NCBI GenBank assembly: GCA_002633005.1
Contig: NMRA01000232.1
Span: forward strand, 208,436-272,435
Reading direction: 5' to 3'
Source of the DNA: Phoronis australis
Taxonomy: Eukaryota; Phoronida; Phoronidae
DNA: 64,000 bases
A model generated the notes under the pieces. That model ran no database searches, was not told where the DNA came from, and saw nothing but the letters and a program-made list of their open reading frames with translations. Positions within the stretch are counted from its first letter, which is position 1. Every line of letters starts with the position of its first letter. Shown piece after piece: positions 45,601 to 55,838 of the stretch. The position numbers and the translations under genes were made by a program.

Positions 45601-47982
45601 CAGTTTATTTAAAAAACTAATGTATGTTGATTGGGTAGTCTTGTTTTGTATTACACTTGACTGAAGATAAAATTCGAGCTCGGAAATAAGGTGAGTGAAC
45701 ACTTTTGGCATTCTATTATTAAACTATGCTAGGAATACCACTCTTGGGAGGCATTTCTGGCAAGTAAACTTGTTTCAAACTCGGTTTAGCTTTGCTTGAA
45801 ATATAAGATTCTTGGGCTTGTGAAAAAATGTGCAGTCACAGCATTTTTCATCAACAAACACCAAACAGAAAAATCCCAACCTTCTTCAGCTTGTCTTGCC
45901 CCTCCTCCCATTCCACTCGTCTCTTCTTAGCCTCCCAATTAGCTGGCAGCTTGCTCCGCCTATCTTCCTCCACCACCTCCTGGTGATTTAGCTTCCTGGC
46001 CTCGTTCTGAAAGTAGGTCACACTGCACAAGTATAACTCTGGTGAAAAAGTGATTAATATATCTACCTGTGGTAAAATTTAGTCTAATGAAGATAAACAA
46101 AGTCTTGAAAATGCTGATTAGCCAAGAACTAATGAAGAACCGGAACATTTCAGGAATTTTCTTAAATTATCAAGTACTGGTAAGCAGCTCTAGAGATAGA
46201 TACAGTTTGCGACAAATGCAATCAGACAAAATACAGTTCCCCCATCATGACATGTGCTGGCGCATCAAGACGGGTTATTCTAATGCTATCCTGATGGTGG
46301 TGGAGCTGGCACTTGCACTCAGCCATCATGAGGGAGATTTCTGGGTCATTTCATCCATTTTTGGCATGATTGTACAGTAAAGACCTTGAAAAATATTATG
46401 TGTCCACCAGTTGTGGATCAGGCTCAGAACGATATATGCAACTTATATCAAGAACAACCAAAGTCTCTTAACGGGCTTGAATACCACATTGTGACTGAAA
46501 GAGTTTGTGTAAATAAAGGAATGACAAAACTGACAAAACAGAGTTGACTAACATAAGTAATCAGTTCTAACCCTTCTCATATGAAGTTCTTTTAGCTTGT
46601 TCATACGCTCAGCCTTTGAGGAGCCTGCACTACTCGATCCAGCCATATTCTGCAAGAACATTTAGACTGATACAAACGTATATGTAACATATTGCCAGGA
46701 ATAGTACAACATTCAATTCACACAACATTACTGACTCGGGGTATATGCCAATTGTACAGAGCCTGGAATTGAGGAATTTTGATCACAATGATAAAGACAC
46801 AGGATATAAAACTTCACTCTTTCAACCTTAGGGCAAGTGATGCAATTGTGTGAGAGGAAATGGATGTGAGGAGACCACGTGTAAAGACTTCTCAATACAT
46901 AGATAGGACATAAAACAATATAGTTGTGACTGGAAGCATACTTACTAGTACTCAAAGACACTATAAATCAGCATTCCATTCAACAAGCAAATTTTTTATA
47001 TAAACCACTTACTGCCATAAAATTGGCCTCAACTTGTTCCTTACTCTGATGACAAGCGATATTTTGGGTTTTGAAAGAACTGACAGCTGGTTCTTTGCCG
47101 ACAGGTCCATTCGCAACAAAATTATCCATAAAATGAAATCTGATGACGGCGCCAAGTCGTTTCGATGAATTAGTGCAGCGAGTTTGCACGTGCTTTAGTC
47201 GTCTGCACTAATTCATCGAAACGACTTGGCGCTGTCATAGGATTTCATTTTATGGATAATTTTGTTGTGAATGGACCTGTGTTCTAGCAGCATATATGTC
47301 AAAACACTCGAGCTGAAATTTGGCTATAAGGTGCCCGCAGCCATTACGTGGTTAGTCAGTTTTCCGTGGTGTGGCGTATGAGGAAACATGGTGTCCGATA
47401 TTTAGGTTCTCCAAAGGTTTGCTTGTTGTGTTTTTTAAAGATCAGTCGGAACATAAATGTGGCATTTAATGACAAGATATAGTAACAGAACAATTCCGTG
47501 AAGGTAAGTCTTTATTTCAGCAAAGAATTTACAACAATCCATAGTATTTTCAATTAAATAAAATGCAAAATGTGCCAAAACGTCCGATAATTAGGTCACC
47601 GTAGATATGGACACTTTTGAAGGGGTTGAATGCTTCAAAGTGATTTCAATAAATTAGACAGTTAAACTTTCATACGCCTGTCTTAATAAAAAGGCTGAAA
47701 TTCAGGACTACGAGTTGTCATCTGACTGAGAGTCTAAGAAGTGAAATGCAAAATCGAGACTTTGAAGTTCGACATTTCATCTTCGATTTTGGCTGAATAG
47801 TTGAAGACTGGCATTGAGTCTCCCTTTTTTACGTGTTTACTTCTATTAGTTACGCAATAACACAGTATTAATACGATTGACATTACAAGCGGATAATTAA
47901 AACACCTCGGGGCTTTTAATCAACAATTGTGATGACTGTAAACTAGCAAAAGCGAAAAAAATTAGTAACTCACCGACGCCAT
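42454..47982 (-). CDS. SYF2: Pre-mRNA-splicing factor SYF2, 7 coding exons
   Basis: SYF2 (p29, GCIP-interacting protein) is a nuclear component of the Prp19/NineTeen complex and of catalytically active spliceosomes. Seven coding exons join with consistent phases into 228 residues (human about 243). Family blocks are all present: [16 protein letters not shown] (29-44), [15 protein letters not shown] (49-63), [33 protein letters not shown], and the C-terminus [19 protein letters not shown], which ends as in vertebrates as I recall them. The N-terminus is shorter than in human, lacking the Ala-rich leader. The protein is highly charged and probably helical. The gene is convergent with CTPS. Confidence 0.94.
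43166..43316. mobile_element. 151-bp MITE beside SYF2 exon 6
   Basis: Inverted ends GCATAGCCAAA and TTTGGCTATGC lie inside direct repeats TGACACC (43159-43165 and 43317-43323), which would be the target-site duplication. It ends about 50 bases from the exon 6 donor, in SYF2 intron 6. It has no coding capacity. Confidence 0.55.
43368..43466 (-). CDS. SYF2: SYF2 exon 6
   Basis: Acceptor tgtaattgcag and donor AAACA|gtaagt. It encodes residues 141-174 ([18 protein letters not shown] ... DVEK). Confidence 0.92.
43837..43927 (-). CDS. SYF2: SYF2 exon 5
   Basis: Acceptor tgttctag and donor AAACT|gtgagt. It encodes residues 111-141 ([20 protein letters not shown] and onward). Confidence 0.92.
43928..44992 (-). 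other. SYF2 intron 4
   Basis: About 1.07 kb, AT-rich, with no repeat or ORF that I can support. Confidence 0.6.
44993..45110 (-). CDS. SYF2: SYF2 exon 4
   Basis: Acceptor tttatttcag and donor TCAG|gtgtgg. It encodes residues 72-111 ([18 protein letters not shown] ... SDQGFS). Confidence 0.93.
45111..45880 (-). other. SYF2 intron 3
   Basis: Holds the 31-bp minisatellite next to its 3' end (45136-45210). A GAGGGGGAGGTCGGGGGG run on the + strand lies at about 45349-45367. Confidence 0.6.
45136..45210. repeat. 31-bp minisatellite near SYF2 exon 4 acceptor
   Basis: Units starting CTTCACATTAARTGGCATTAC at 45136, 45167 and (partial) 45198 give an exact 31-base period. It begins about 23 bases beyond the exon 4 acceptor, so it may overlap the branch-point region. 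Confidence 0.85.
45881..46006 (-). CDS. SYF2: SYF2 exon 3
   Basis: Acceptor cctactttcag and donor AAGAAG|gttggg. It encodes residues 30-71 ([15 protein letters not shown] ... DKLKK). Again the donor has T at +3. Confidence 0.92.
46572..46649 (-). CDS. SYF2: SYF2 exon 2
   Basis: Acceptor gttcttgcag and donor AGAAGG|gttaga. It encodes residues 4-29 ([16 protein letters not shown] ... LHMRR). The donor has T at +3, weaker than usual. Confidence 0.85.
47010..47067 (+). repeat. Copy of the TTGGTCTCAACTTGTTCC repeat
   Basis: CATAAAATTGGCCTCAACTTGTTCCTTACTCTGATGA closely matches 49005-49050 (CTATAAATCTGGTCTCAACTTGTTCCTTACTCAGATGA) and the ends of 52036-52293. Confidence 0.6.
47101..47280. mobile_element. 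180-bp hairpin element, young-looking
   Basis: Arms 47101-47178 and 47203-47280 are 78-base inverted copies with only four differences, around a 24-base loop (47179-47202). Outer ends read ACAGGTCCATTC. High arm identity suggests a recent origin or gene-conversion maintenance. No coding capacity and no clear target-site duplication. Confidence 0.85.
47974..47982 (-). CDS. SYF2: SYF2 coding exon 1
   Basis: Only ATGGCGTCG is coding, followed by an excellent donor (gtgagt). It is in phase with exon 2. If this mini-exon is not used, translation could start at the Met in exon 2 (46646). The ATG context AAAATGG is good. Confidence 0.62.
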
Positions 47983-50021
47983 TTTGTTTACTAACTTTCA
48001 AATTTCCGAACACTAAAGAGCTCATGTTCACAGTCACCAGGTGGCACTGTCCTCACAGTGTGCATAGAAATAAAACCAGAGAAATGTCAGCTAGGTTGTG
48101 AAGGGTTCCCGACAAATGTCCTAATTTCGATACCTTCTGAACGTTATAACTCAGAAAGGATTATTGCATTCCTGTGAGATTCTTTATTATTACATGCTTT
48201 CCACCCTGTTCGCCAAAACACTTCAGAAATTATTTTCAAAATGTTCTACGTTTGCACGAGGGCTGTAAAAAGGACCTACACGTGATTGTTATAAAAAAAA
48301 ACATAATTTGTATGAAATGAAAACGATGTGAAAATTAAGAAAACTATGATAGATTGCTACCGTTATTTTCGTGATTTTACCTTCTCTCTTTTTTACATTT
48401 TAAAAAGACATGGTCACCTGACTCGATTACTATAGGAATTATAAGAAATCAAAATTAAATTTTACAGGTTTTTCACTTTCATAAAATATATGATTCCACT
48501 TAGTTAGTATTCGTATAGTTTTATAGATATTTGTTTAAATCTTGGAACCAGTTATTGGTCCCTAGGTTAAATTAACCGATAAGATCCTGCATAACCTTAT
48601 CGATATAATACAAAACCAAAAACTCAACAAAACCAATAAACTTAATCATTTTCTTATTTTATTTATTCCAATTGTTGGTCGTGCACCAATGTTCGCCATA
48701 GGAACAGATATTTAATTTCTACGCTGAAAAAAACGCTCAAAAATGAATAGTGGAACGCAATTACTTACTGGAGTAACTGTAATGTCTTGCATTGATGCCA
48801 TTCATTCTGTTGTAAACATATTGCTAGTTTCACCACTCTCAATAGTCTATTGGCTAACGCGTAGGTACTGCTTTTATCAGCATCCGAAAAAGCGTCCCAC
48901 ATCTATCCAATAGTCCTGATCTGATGTACACTATTATCTACAGTTTGACTCAACCCGCGTCTCGTCCAAAAAGTGAGCCCGTTTTGATTCCCCTTATCGC
49001 TATAAATCTGGTCTCAACTTGTTCCTTACTCAGATGAGAAGTAATTTCTGACTGCGAAATGGCAGTTGGTGTAATTCCTTGAGGCCTATGCTCTAACATT
49101 GCATAGATCAAGCCCCGTGTGAGTCGTATATATATATATATAGGGGTCAGTATTCTTTTTGTTTAATCATTCAGGTTGTGCTCCTGTTTTTCAAAATGTC
49201 TATTCCAAGTGAACTTGGGAGCGGCAAAAATGAACAAATGTTGCGTAATGCCACCTGCATATTGTCAGAGTTTATTCATGTAATCGTTCAGTTGATGACA
49301 ATCTTCTTGGAATCACCATGTCAGTCGCATGGAATAAACATTTAAGGAAAAAGTACTCGCTAATGTTTGAATGCGTGCTCAAGTGGGCGTGACTACCAAC
49401 CATGCAATGTCTATCCTGGGCGCCCGAAGTACTTGAGATGTGGTAAAACGACCAGCTGGCATTCCCACACTGCTCATCACCTTGCCCTCTTGTGTGACAC
49501 CAAATTTGTCGTTTTTTGACATGAAGTTGTCAGATGAATAGTTTAAGAAAATCTGCAACTCCGAAGGCTATTTTGTAAGTCATTGGAAATATTCTCAACA
49601 ATAATGTCTTGATTGATGCAAACATCTGGGTCGGAGAAATTCCAGAAGAAAAACAAAAATTTCTTAAAGTGCTCATGTTTTCATTAACTGAACTAACGGA
49701 ATAACTTATTACTTGAAGTAACATATTTTCTAGAAAAACAAGGGTCAGAAATGATCTGTTGACGCCGAGTGTCGCCCTTCACCGCAACATATCACGTGCG
49801 CCAAAAGACCGTCACGTGACACTTTATTGTTGCTGAAGCTAAAAAAACGAATATTAACAGAAAACGCCATGGCATTTCCAGGAACGAAAATAAAGATTTT
49901 TATTCAGTTCACTGAGGTTAATTTCAATGTTTTTTTTTAAGAAACATGTTGGTTTACTTAACTTAATTGCACTTAGAGCTTAAGTACACTATTTCCGTCG
50001 TCAATTTTGTACACTTAGTGG
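47983..50021. other. Upstream flank of SYF2
   Basis: No gene is supported. The SYF2 promoter must lie just to the right of 47982; no TATA box is evident at the expected distance. A (TA) run lies at about 49127-49142, and a fragment of the TTGGTCTCAACTTG repeat at about 48997-49060. Confidence 0.45.
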
Positions 50022-50029
50022 GGTTTGAT

Positions 50030-50183
50030 CAGTGCTGCAGCTGTAGTGGTAAAATTAGAGGCGCCCAAAGCTCACCGCATCCCCTTGAGCACTGAACGTA
50101 ACTTACGGTGCGTAGGCGCTACGTTCAAATTCCATAAGGTGGTTGGCTGCGCCTACGTGCGCCTACGTCCCACTACAGCACTG
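50030..50183. mobile_element. 154-bp hAT-like MITE with 8-bp duplication
   Basis: The left end CAGTGCTG and right end CAGCACTG are inverse. The flanking GGTTTGAT is present on both sides (50022-50029 and 50184-50191). An 8-base target-site duplication with CAGNG-type ends is typical of hAT superfamily non-autonomous elements. The interior has CGCCTACGTGCGCCTACGTCCC and no ORF. Confidence 0.75.
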
Positions 50184-50478
50184 GGTTTGATCAACGTCAG
50201 TTAGTCGTTTTCAGTCTCCCAGTGTCCTAATACATGAACTGTTCAAGTGAAACTGTACTTGAAAGTGATGTACTGGATATAGGCGCACGCCATCATTTAT
50301 AAAATAATGCCCCGAAACTTTATCTTTGATGTGCAGTGAAGACTTGTGAATGATACAGAGCATGCTAGCAAACAACGGACTTCAACGTGATAACATCACA
50401 TCAGCACCAGCGTCTAATCCCGGCCGCCCACTCTCCCTCTTAGCTTGACTGTGCACTCTTTCCGCCTTCAAAACAATT

Positions 50479-51550
50479 TTGTACCGGAAAGCCAACACGT
50501 AAAATTTCCAGGACGCATATTTTCTATTCAAGAATTAAAATATCTGAAGGACCAAAAACAACTTAAAATCAGAATTTGTCACACCAGGACCTATATTTTA
50601 TCACGTCAGGACCGAAAGAATTTACTGATCACTCCTGGACATAACATTGATCACGCCAGGACAGAAAATGTTGATACCAGGAAATCACGTGACCTTCCTC
50701 TATCCGACACTGACGATCCGGTGCGTTTCCGTGATACTCAGCCGTTGTTCAAGTCTAATTTGTTCAAGTGTACATTGACTTCTGTTGTAGAACGTGCAAC
50801 AGAAAACAGAAATTCCAGGGCCGGATCCAGGATTTTGAGTTAGGGGGACCAGGGCACAGGAATAACCAGAATTTCGGCAGATGCGCGCTCCCAGCCTAAA
50901 ATGTGGGGATGCAGTTGTCTCGAATTTTTGGGTTTGCGGACCTGTTGACTAAAAAAAAAACGTAAACGGGGTTTGTTTAGGGCCTATGCATTGTTTCTTC
51001 GACCCCCAAGCTCCCCTGGTTACGCGCATGTGCTAGTCAGCAATTCGCACCCGAACTCCCAAATGCTATCTGGTAGAGTTTTAGGGGGCCATGGCCCCCT
51101 TGCCCCTCTCCCCNCCCCCTAAATCCGCCACTGAATTCAACCTCATTTTCACAATAATATGACTCAGCGTCGTCGGGGAATTATCGTGTTGAACGCCAAG
51201 CCCTTGCTTGTACACTGACGTCATCACTTTCAGGAGTCAATGCTTGGATGGTCACGTGGACTCCTGGCATGAAAATTTTCTGTCCTGTCATGATAAATTT
51301 TCTGTTCTGACGTATTAAATTTTCGGTCCTGATGTGATAGACTTTAACATGCTAAACTTTGGCCTTGAGTACGTTTTGGTTTTGAAGAGCGAAAATAATG
51401 TTTGGGTTTATTTTAATAATTGCAGAAGTGAAAATTCCGGTTTTGAGGTACTTATTTTTGGTTCTGCGTAGTATAAATAATGTTTAGGTCTGTTTTTAAA
51501 TCTTGCGTGGAAGACTGTGTGTCCTGGATTTTCTCCGTTTTGACTTTCTT
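50479..51550. mobile_element. Foldback element with ~20-bp CACGCCAGGAC subrepeats, copy 1
   Basis: The left arm (about 50479-50693) and right arm (about 51250-51550) are inverted. Each is built of degenerate ~20-base units of the form ATTTATCACGCCAGGACAGAAA, and the innermost part of each arm carries a GTCACGTGA/G-type E-box (about 50687-50696 and 51252-51260). The centre is interrupted by a separate MITE (50816-51133). An ORF at 50445-50843 is a translation of the repeat. Confidence 0.7.
50816..51133 (+). mobile_element. 318-bp MITE nested in the foldback loop
   Basis: The left end CAGGGCCGGATCCAGGATTT and right end AAATCCGCCACTG are inverse. The flanking AATTC on both sides (50811-50815 and 51134-51138) is a 5-base target-site duplication. 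The C-rich right portion contains an 'n' at 51114. Confidence 0.7.
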
Positions 51551-51782
51551 GTACAGATAAGTCTGGAGCGTTTTCTAAATGCTACACCATCACGAGCTTG
51601 ACGTAAAACATATTTTTTATTTAAATTCTGGGGCTTTTTTCATGGAAAGTGCCTTCAGACTTAAAAATCAGACATTTGACTCGGGCCCTCCACGACTTTT
51701 TCTAAAAATAAGTAGATCTCGATCAGCAAAGGCACAAAAGTCTCTGAAAATATTCACATAGCAGCTAGTTAGCGGCCATAAT

Positions 51783-51936
51783 CAGCGGCGGACTTAGAGG
51801 GGGGCCAAGGGGCCATGTCCCCTCTAAAGTTCTCCAAGATTCCATTTGGCAGTTCGAGGGTGCAAATGTCTGACTGGCAAAATCCTGGTTAATACTGTGC
51901 TCTACCCCCCAACTCAAAATCCTGGATCCGCCCCTG
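51783..51936 (-). mobile_element. 154-bp MITE, same family, opposite orientation
   Basis: Starts CAGCGGCGGACTTAGAGG and ends ATCCTGGATCCGCCCCTG, inverse to the 50816 element. The flanking ATAAT is repeated (51778-51782 and 51937-51941), again 5 bases. It is shorter than the other copy, lacking the central part. Confidence 0.7.
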
Positions 51937-52035
51937 ATAATTTGTATAAATTATTTCTAAGCTGTGCTGTGCGATTAATCACCACGCCTTCAGACTTAAA
52001 GCGGCAATAAGCCCGCCAACCTTTTTATTAAAACC

Positions 52036-52293
52036 ATTTACCGTTATAAACTTGGTCTCAGATTGTTCCCTATAGCAAAATTAGAGGCGACTTCAAGGCT
52101 TCCAAAGAACTGGAAGAACATACTGGAGGCCAGGCTCTAGAAGTTGGCTTGACGTGATTTTATGGACCAAGATGTCATTTTATGTGCTGAGCATGGTCTC
52201 AGGGGCTAACCAACTGTCAGGTATTTGGTAATCCATAATTCTTCCTCATCTGAGTAAGGAGACAGCTTTGAGACAGGCTTTATATGGATAAAT
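52036..52293. mobile_element. 258-bp MITE-like element, TTGGTCTCA family
   Basis: Imperfect inverted ends of about 35-50 bases: ATTTACCGTTATAAACTTGGTCTCA on the left and TGAGACAGGCTTTATATGGATAAAT on the right. This explains the partial copies near 2.3, 47.0 and 49.0 kb as fragments of the same family. No clear target-site duplication. Confidence 0.5.
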
Positions 52294-55200
52294 GATCGAA
52301 TTTTTTCTCAGGCAGTTGAATGTCAAAAATATGTGATTGGCTTTTGAAATCGCAGTTTCTGCTTTTGAAATGAAAACGTGACTTTAAAACACAATGCGAC
52401 CTCGTCACATTCCTTTTGGGTCGTCTATAGCAAATGACTTGTGGGTAAAACACACGTTCATTTGTCGCAAGTTAATAAATTTCGTGGCATTGAGACGAAA
52501 AGCAGAATAGTGTACCACATACAGCCTATTACTTTTTAAAGAACGGAGAATACAGGTGCACCGTGGATTTTTTGTTTGCCAGTGTGTATTGGAATCTTGA
52601 CAAAATGCCATTCAAGACAACAGTTGACGTATTATTATACACGGTCATCTGCCTGGGATGTTCATTGCGTGTATACACAAACAATTCCTTAGCCAGTGTT
52701 ATCCATATAGTAGTATAAACAAGCTGGTGTTTGTTAACCACGCGTGGGTACATTTTGGTAAACCCATTCCTACTTATTGTTTATAATAGTGTCGCAAGCC
52801 GGACCCTTTGTCACCCAACCAAAGATATCTTTGCTCCCATTCGCGTTCCCACGAGTAGGTTCCATCAAACTGCAATGTAATTCTAAATTTATTGTATCTA
52901 CAATCCGAGAACTTTTTATTGCCGAAGCTGTACGTTTTAAGTGGATTGTTCGCTGATTTTGAGGGAGAGGAGGTGGCATTTGTTCAGTGACCCACTGCAA
53001 ATGTCCCATGGTGACTAAAAAGGTCAAACCCCCAAGAAGTTGTCTCAATCGATTTTGATATGTAAAGCTGGCGTACTGTAGTCAGAAAACGACACAATTT
53101 CGCATTTTTACGTGGTCTTTTTTGGAAATGCTCCACAATTCGATACGGCCCTATAGTTTTCAACAGTTAAATTTCGTTCATGGTAGATTACCAATGTTTG
53201 TGTATCGGCCCGCGCGATAACAAGGGGATGTTTGTTATGTATATCTTCGGCAAACTGGGGGCGGAGTTTTCCCACGTCGATTCACAAAGAGTTTGGCACG
53301 AGCCAGCTAAATACCCGACAGCCCAGATGAGGCCAGAGGTAAATCAGTAAGGCGCAAAAACAAATCACAGCTGAACGTCCCGTTTGAATTATCATCTTCA
53401 AGTTTGTTCAAATATTCTTTTCCTTTGGTACTAACAACTCATGGATAGCCATCTGTCGGATACTGGGAGAGTGACGAGTAATTGTCATCAGCGTTCTACG
53501 GAAAAAATACAAAAAGACTTATAAACAAACCAGTGGTTTCGCTCCCTTTAGCGAGCCTCAGATAACCTTACGCCTGATGAATCATGTTGACTGAGCGTTC
53601 ACAATAGCCGGCGCATGCCATCACAGTGGGACAGTGTGTGTTGGTATCTCACCGATATCATTATTTCAATTAGGGGGGACAGGTCATTTGAAATTGAGCT
53701 TAAGAGTTTTTTAAAGCGCTGCAAGACAAGACTTCGCAACAAAAGATCACCTGACGTGGCAGATTCTCCACAAAGTAAAGAATAATTGACGCGTAAAGAA
53801 AGTGCATGAAATTAGGATTCCTTTGAAAGTTTCGCTATGACATTTGACATCCTCCCACCCCTGCTGAAATGGAAAGCACACCTTGAGTTTTTGGATGCAA
53901 GTGGTCGGGATCGTGGGAAAGAGACCCGGAGCTTTAAGTCTTACCTGGCGGCAGGTGTATTCCCACGATGTCTATGTATGCGGTTATGTGATGGTATTTT
54001 GCTTGAGTTTGCTGGGGATTTGACTGACAAGAAGCTATTGTACCGAACAATTAGATAAGAGCATCCAAAATAGCTGTTTGGATATGTTTATCTATAACCG
54101 ATGACTTGCTTGAATCTGATGACAGTGCTCAGATTTCAATCGGCTGATCTCTGACATATTAGACGGCCTTTCATTGCTGCCGTCGAAGTCAACATGTGAG
54201 TCCCCAGCAAGCTATAGGAACAAGGTGTCAGTGAAAATTTGAAACGACGAGTTCGGTCACGTCCTCAAACACAAGACCGCACGGTCCACTTTAGCACATA
54301 AAACCTATGCGATCTCGGAATGCCAACTCCACTGAAAAGCACGATTTGTCTGCATGAAAATCAAGTTTATGACTCCTCGCAACCAATTTTGTTACAGCTG
54401 TATGTAGCCCAGTATAGCTGGCTAAAAACGGTTAGTCCGTTTATTCTGACAAAACCGGTATAGTGAACTAGCCTAAGTCTTACAGAATAGACAGTGAAGT
54501 TCAGGGTTGCCTGCCTGGACACAATTTTGGAAGGGATACCGCCCCCGGGACTCTAGCATATGGGACGTGCCGGTCAGATTGGTGACTTCGCCATCTAATT
54601 TCCTTACGAAAGTGTTCTCTTTTCAACATTACTCCCAACGAAAGTGTCCCCTGTTCAACGGGAAAATCTACAGAAGGCTTTTCAATAATATCAGGAAGCC
54701 TTCCTGATATTATTATGTCCTTGAAACATTGATTGCAAAAGATACTCTCGTTTTTGAAAACATGACATTTCTTCTTGTGCTGATTCTGGCTTGATGTGCT
54801 AAAAAGACAGCTGCCTAAAAAATCCCACGAAAAGCCGGAGTTAGGGAGGGTTCGATTTCTGTACTGAGGGTGACTTTTTCGTGAAAGCTCCCTAAAAATG
54901 GGACCCTTTTTCAAGCGGATGCTCAAAATGGGTGTGCCGCTGGAGTTTTTCTAAAACAATTGCACTCGTTTTCTGCACGATTTTAACAATTTAGAAGTGT
55001 AAGCAACAGAAACAATTTCTATACAGTGTACTTTTGTTGTTGTACATCTACCACCATAACCTCAGCACCCATGAATTGAAGTTTGGCGGATATACGTAAT
55101 TGTCGTATGTGCAATGGATTGTGGGAAATCGCCTTTTGCAGACAGAGCAGACGGAATTTATCCGAATAAATGTAATTCTTGTAAGCGCAAAACGTCCATG

Positions 55201-55320
55201 CGAATTAAATAAAGAGAGAACTTCAAATAAATAAAACTTGATACACAGAAAGGTTGCCACTGTGCTCTAATGCAGTTAACAGTTAACGCGGTAATTTTCT
55301 GTCGGGATTTCAAGTTAAAA
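52294..55320. other. Gene-poor stretch
   Basis: No gene is supported. A 141-codon - strand ORF at 54501-54926 crosses a small palindrome (TCAGGAAGCCTTCCTGA, about 54690-54706) and lacks domain signals. It sits in sequence containing ACCGCCCCCGGGACTC that looks repeat-like. Confidence 0.4.
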
Positions 55321-55838
55321 GTGCGCCAAAGCGGAAAAAAATCCACAACACAAAGATTCTTTTCAAGAATTGTTAAATTCTCTGCAGGACCAAAAAACAT
55401 ACTCGAAACCCAAATTTATCGTGCCAGGGGCCTACAATTTATCACGCCAGGAAGGAAAATTTATTACGTCGGAAAATTTCGTGCGTCAGGAAATTTTCAC
55501 ACGTCAGGAAAATTTCATGCCAAGAGACCACGTGACCATACATAAGCTAGTGACCCCTCAAAGAGAAGACGTATAGGTACACAAAAACAGCCGCATTGTC
55601 GTAACAATGAGGTTGAATTTCTGTCGTCTCTTCCACGTAAACAGAAGCACAATGTATACACTTGAATACGTCTGTGTATTACAGAGACACGGAGGATCGT
55701 CACTGTTACGTGGTCTCCTGGCATGAAATGTTCTCCTGGCATGATGAATTTTGGTTTAGACTATATTTTTGGTCCTGCAGAGAATTTATTTCTTCAATAC
55801 AAAGTTTGTGTCGTGGATTTTTTCCGTTTTGGCTTTCT
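55321..55838. mobile_element. Foldback element with ~20-bp subrepeats, copy 2
   Basis: Left outer block GCGCCAAAGCGGAAAAAAAT and right outer block ATTTTTTCCGTTTTGGC are inverse. The arms continue inward through CTGCAGGACCAAAAA and several ATTTATCACGCCAGGA-type units to GACCACGTGACC on the left and GTTACGTGGTC on the right. The loop (about 55545-55700) shows no foreign insertion. Arrangement and subrepeats match copy 1. Confidence 0.75.

Larger units (their letters stand above)
46650..47973 (-). other. SYF2 intron 1
   Basis: About 1.3 kb. It contains a fragment of the TTGGTCTCAACTTGTTCC repeat (about 47010-47067) and the perfect-looking hairpin at 47101-47280. Confidence 0.6.

Noticed and set aside
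50445-50843. 132-codon + strand ORF
   Set aside because: It runs through the left arm of the ~20-bp subrepeat foldback; periodic peptide motifs reflect the DNA repeats.
54501-54926. 141-codon - strand ORF
   Set aside because: It crosses a palindrome, has no domain, signal or splice context, and its surroundings look repeat-like. Kept only as a note in the spacer entry.
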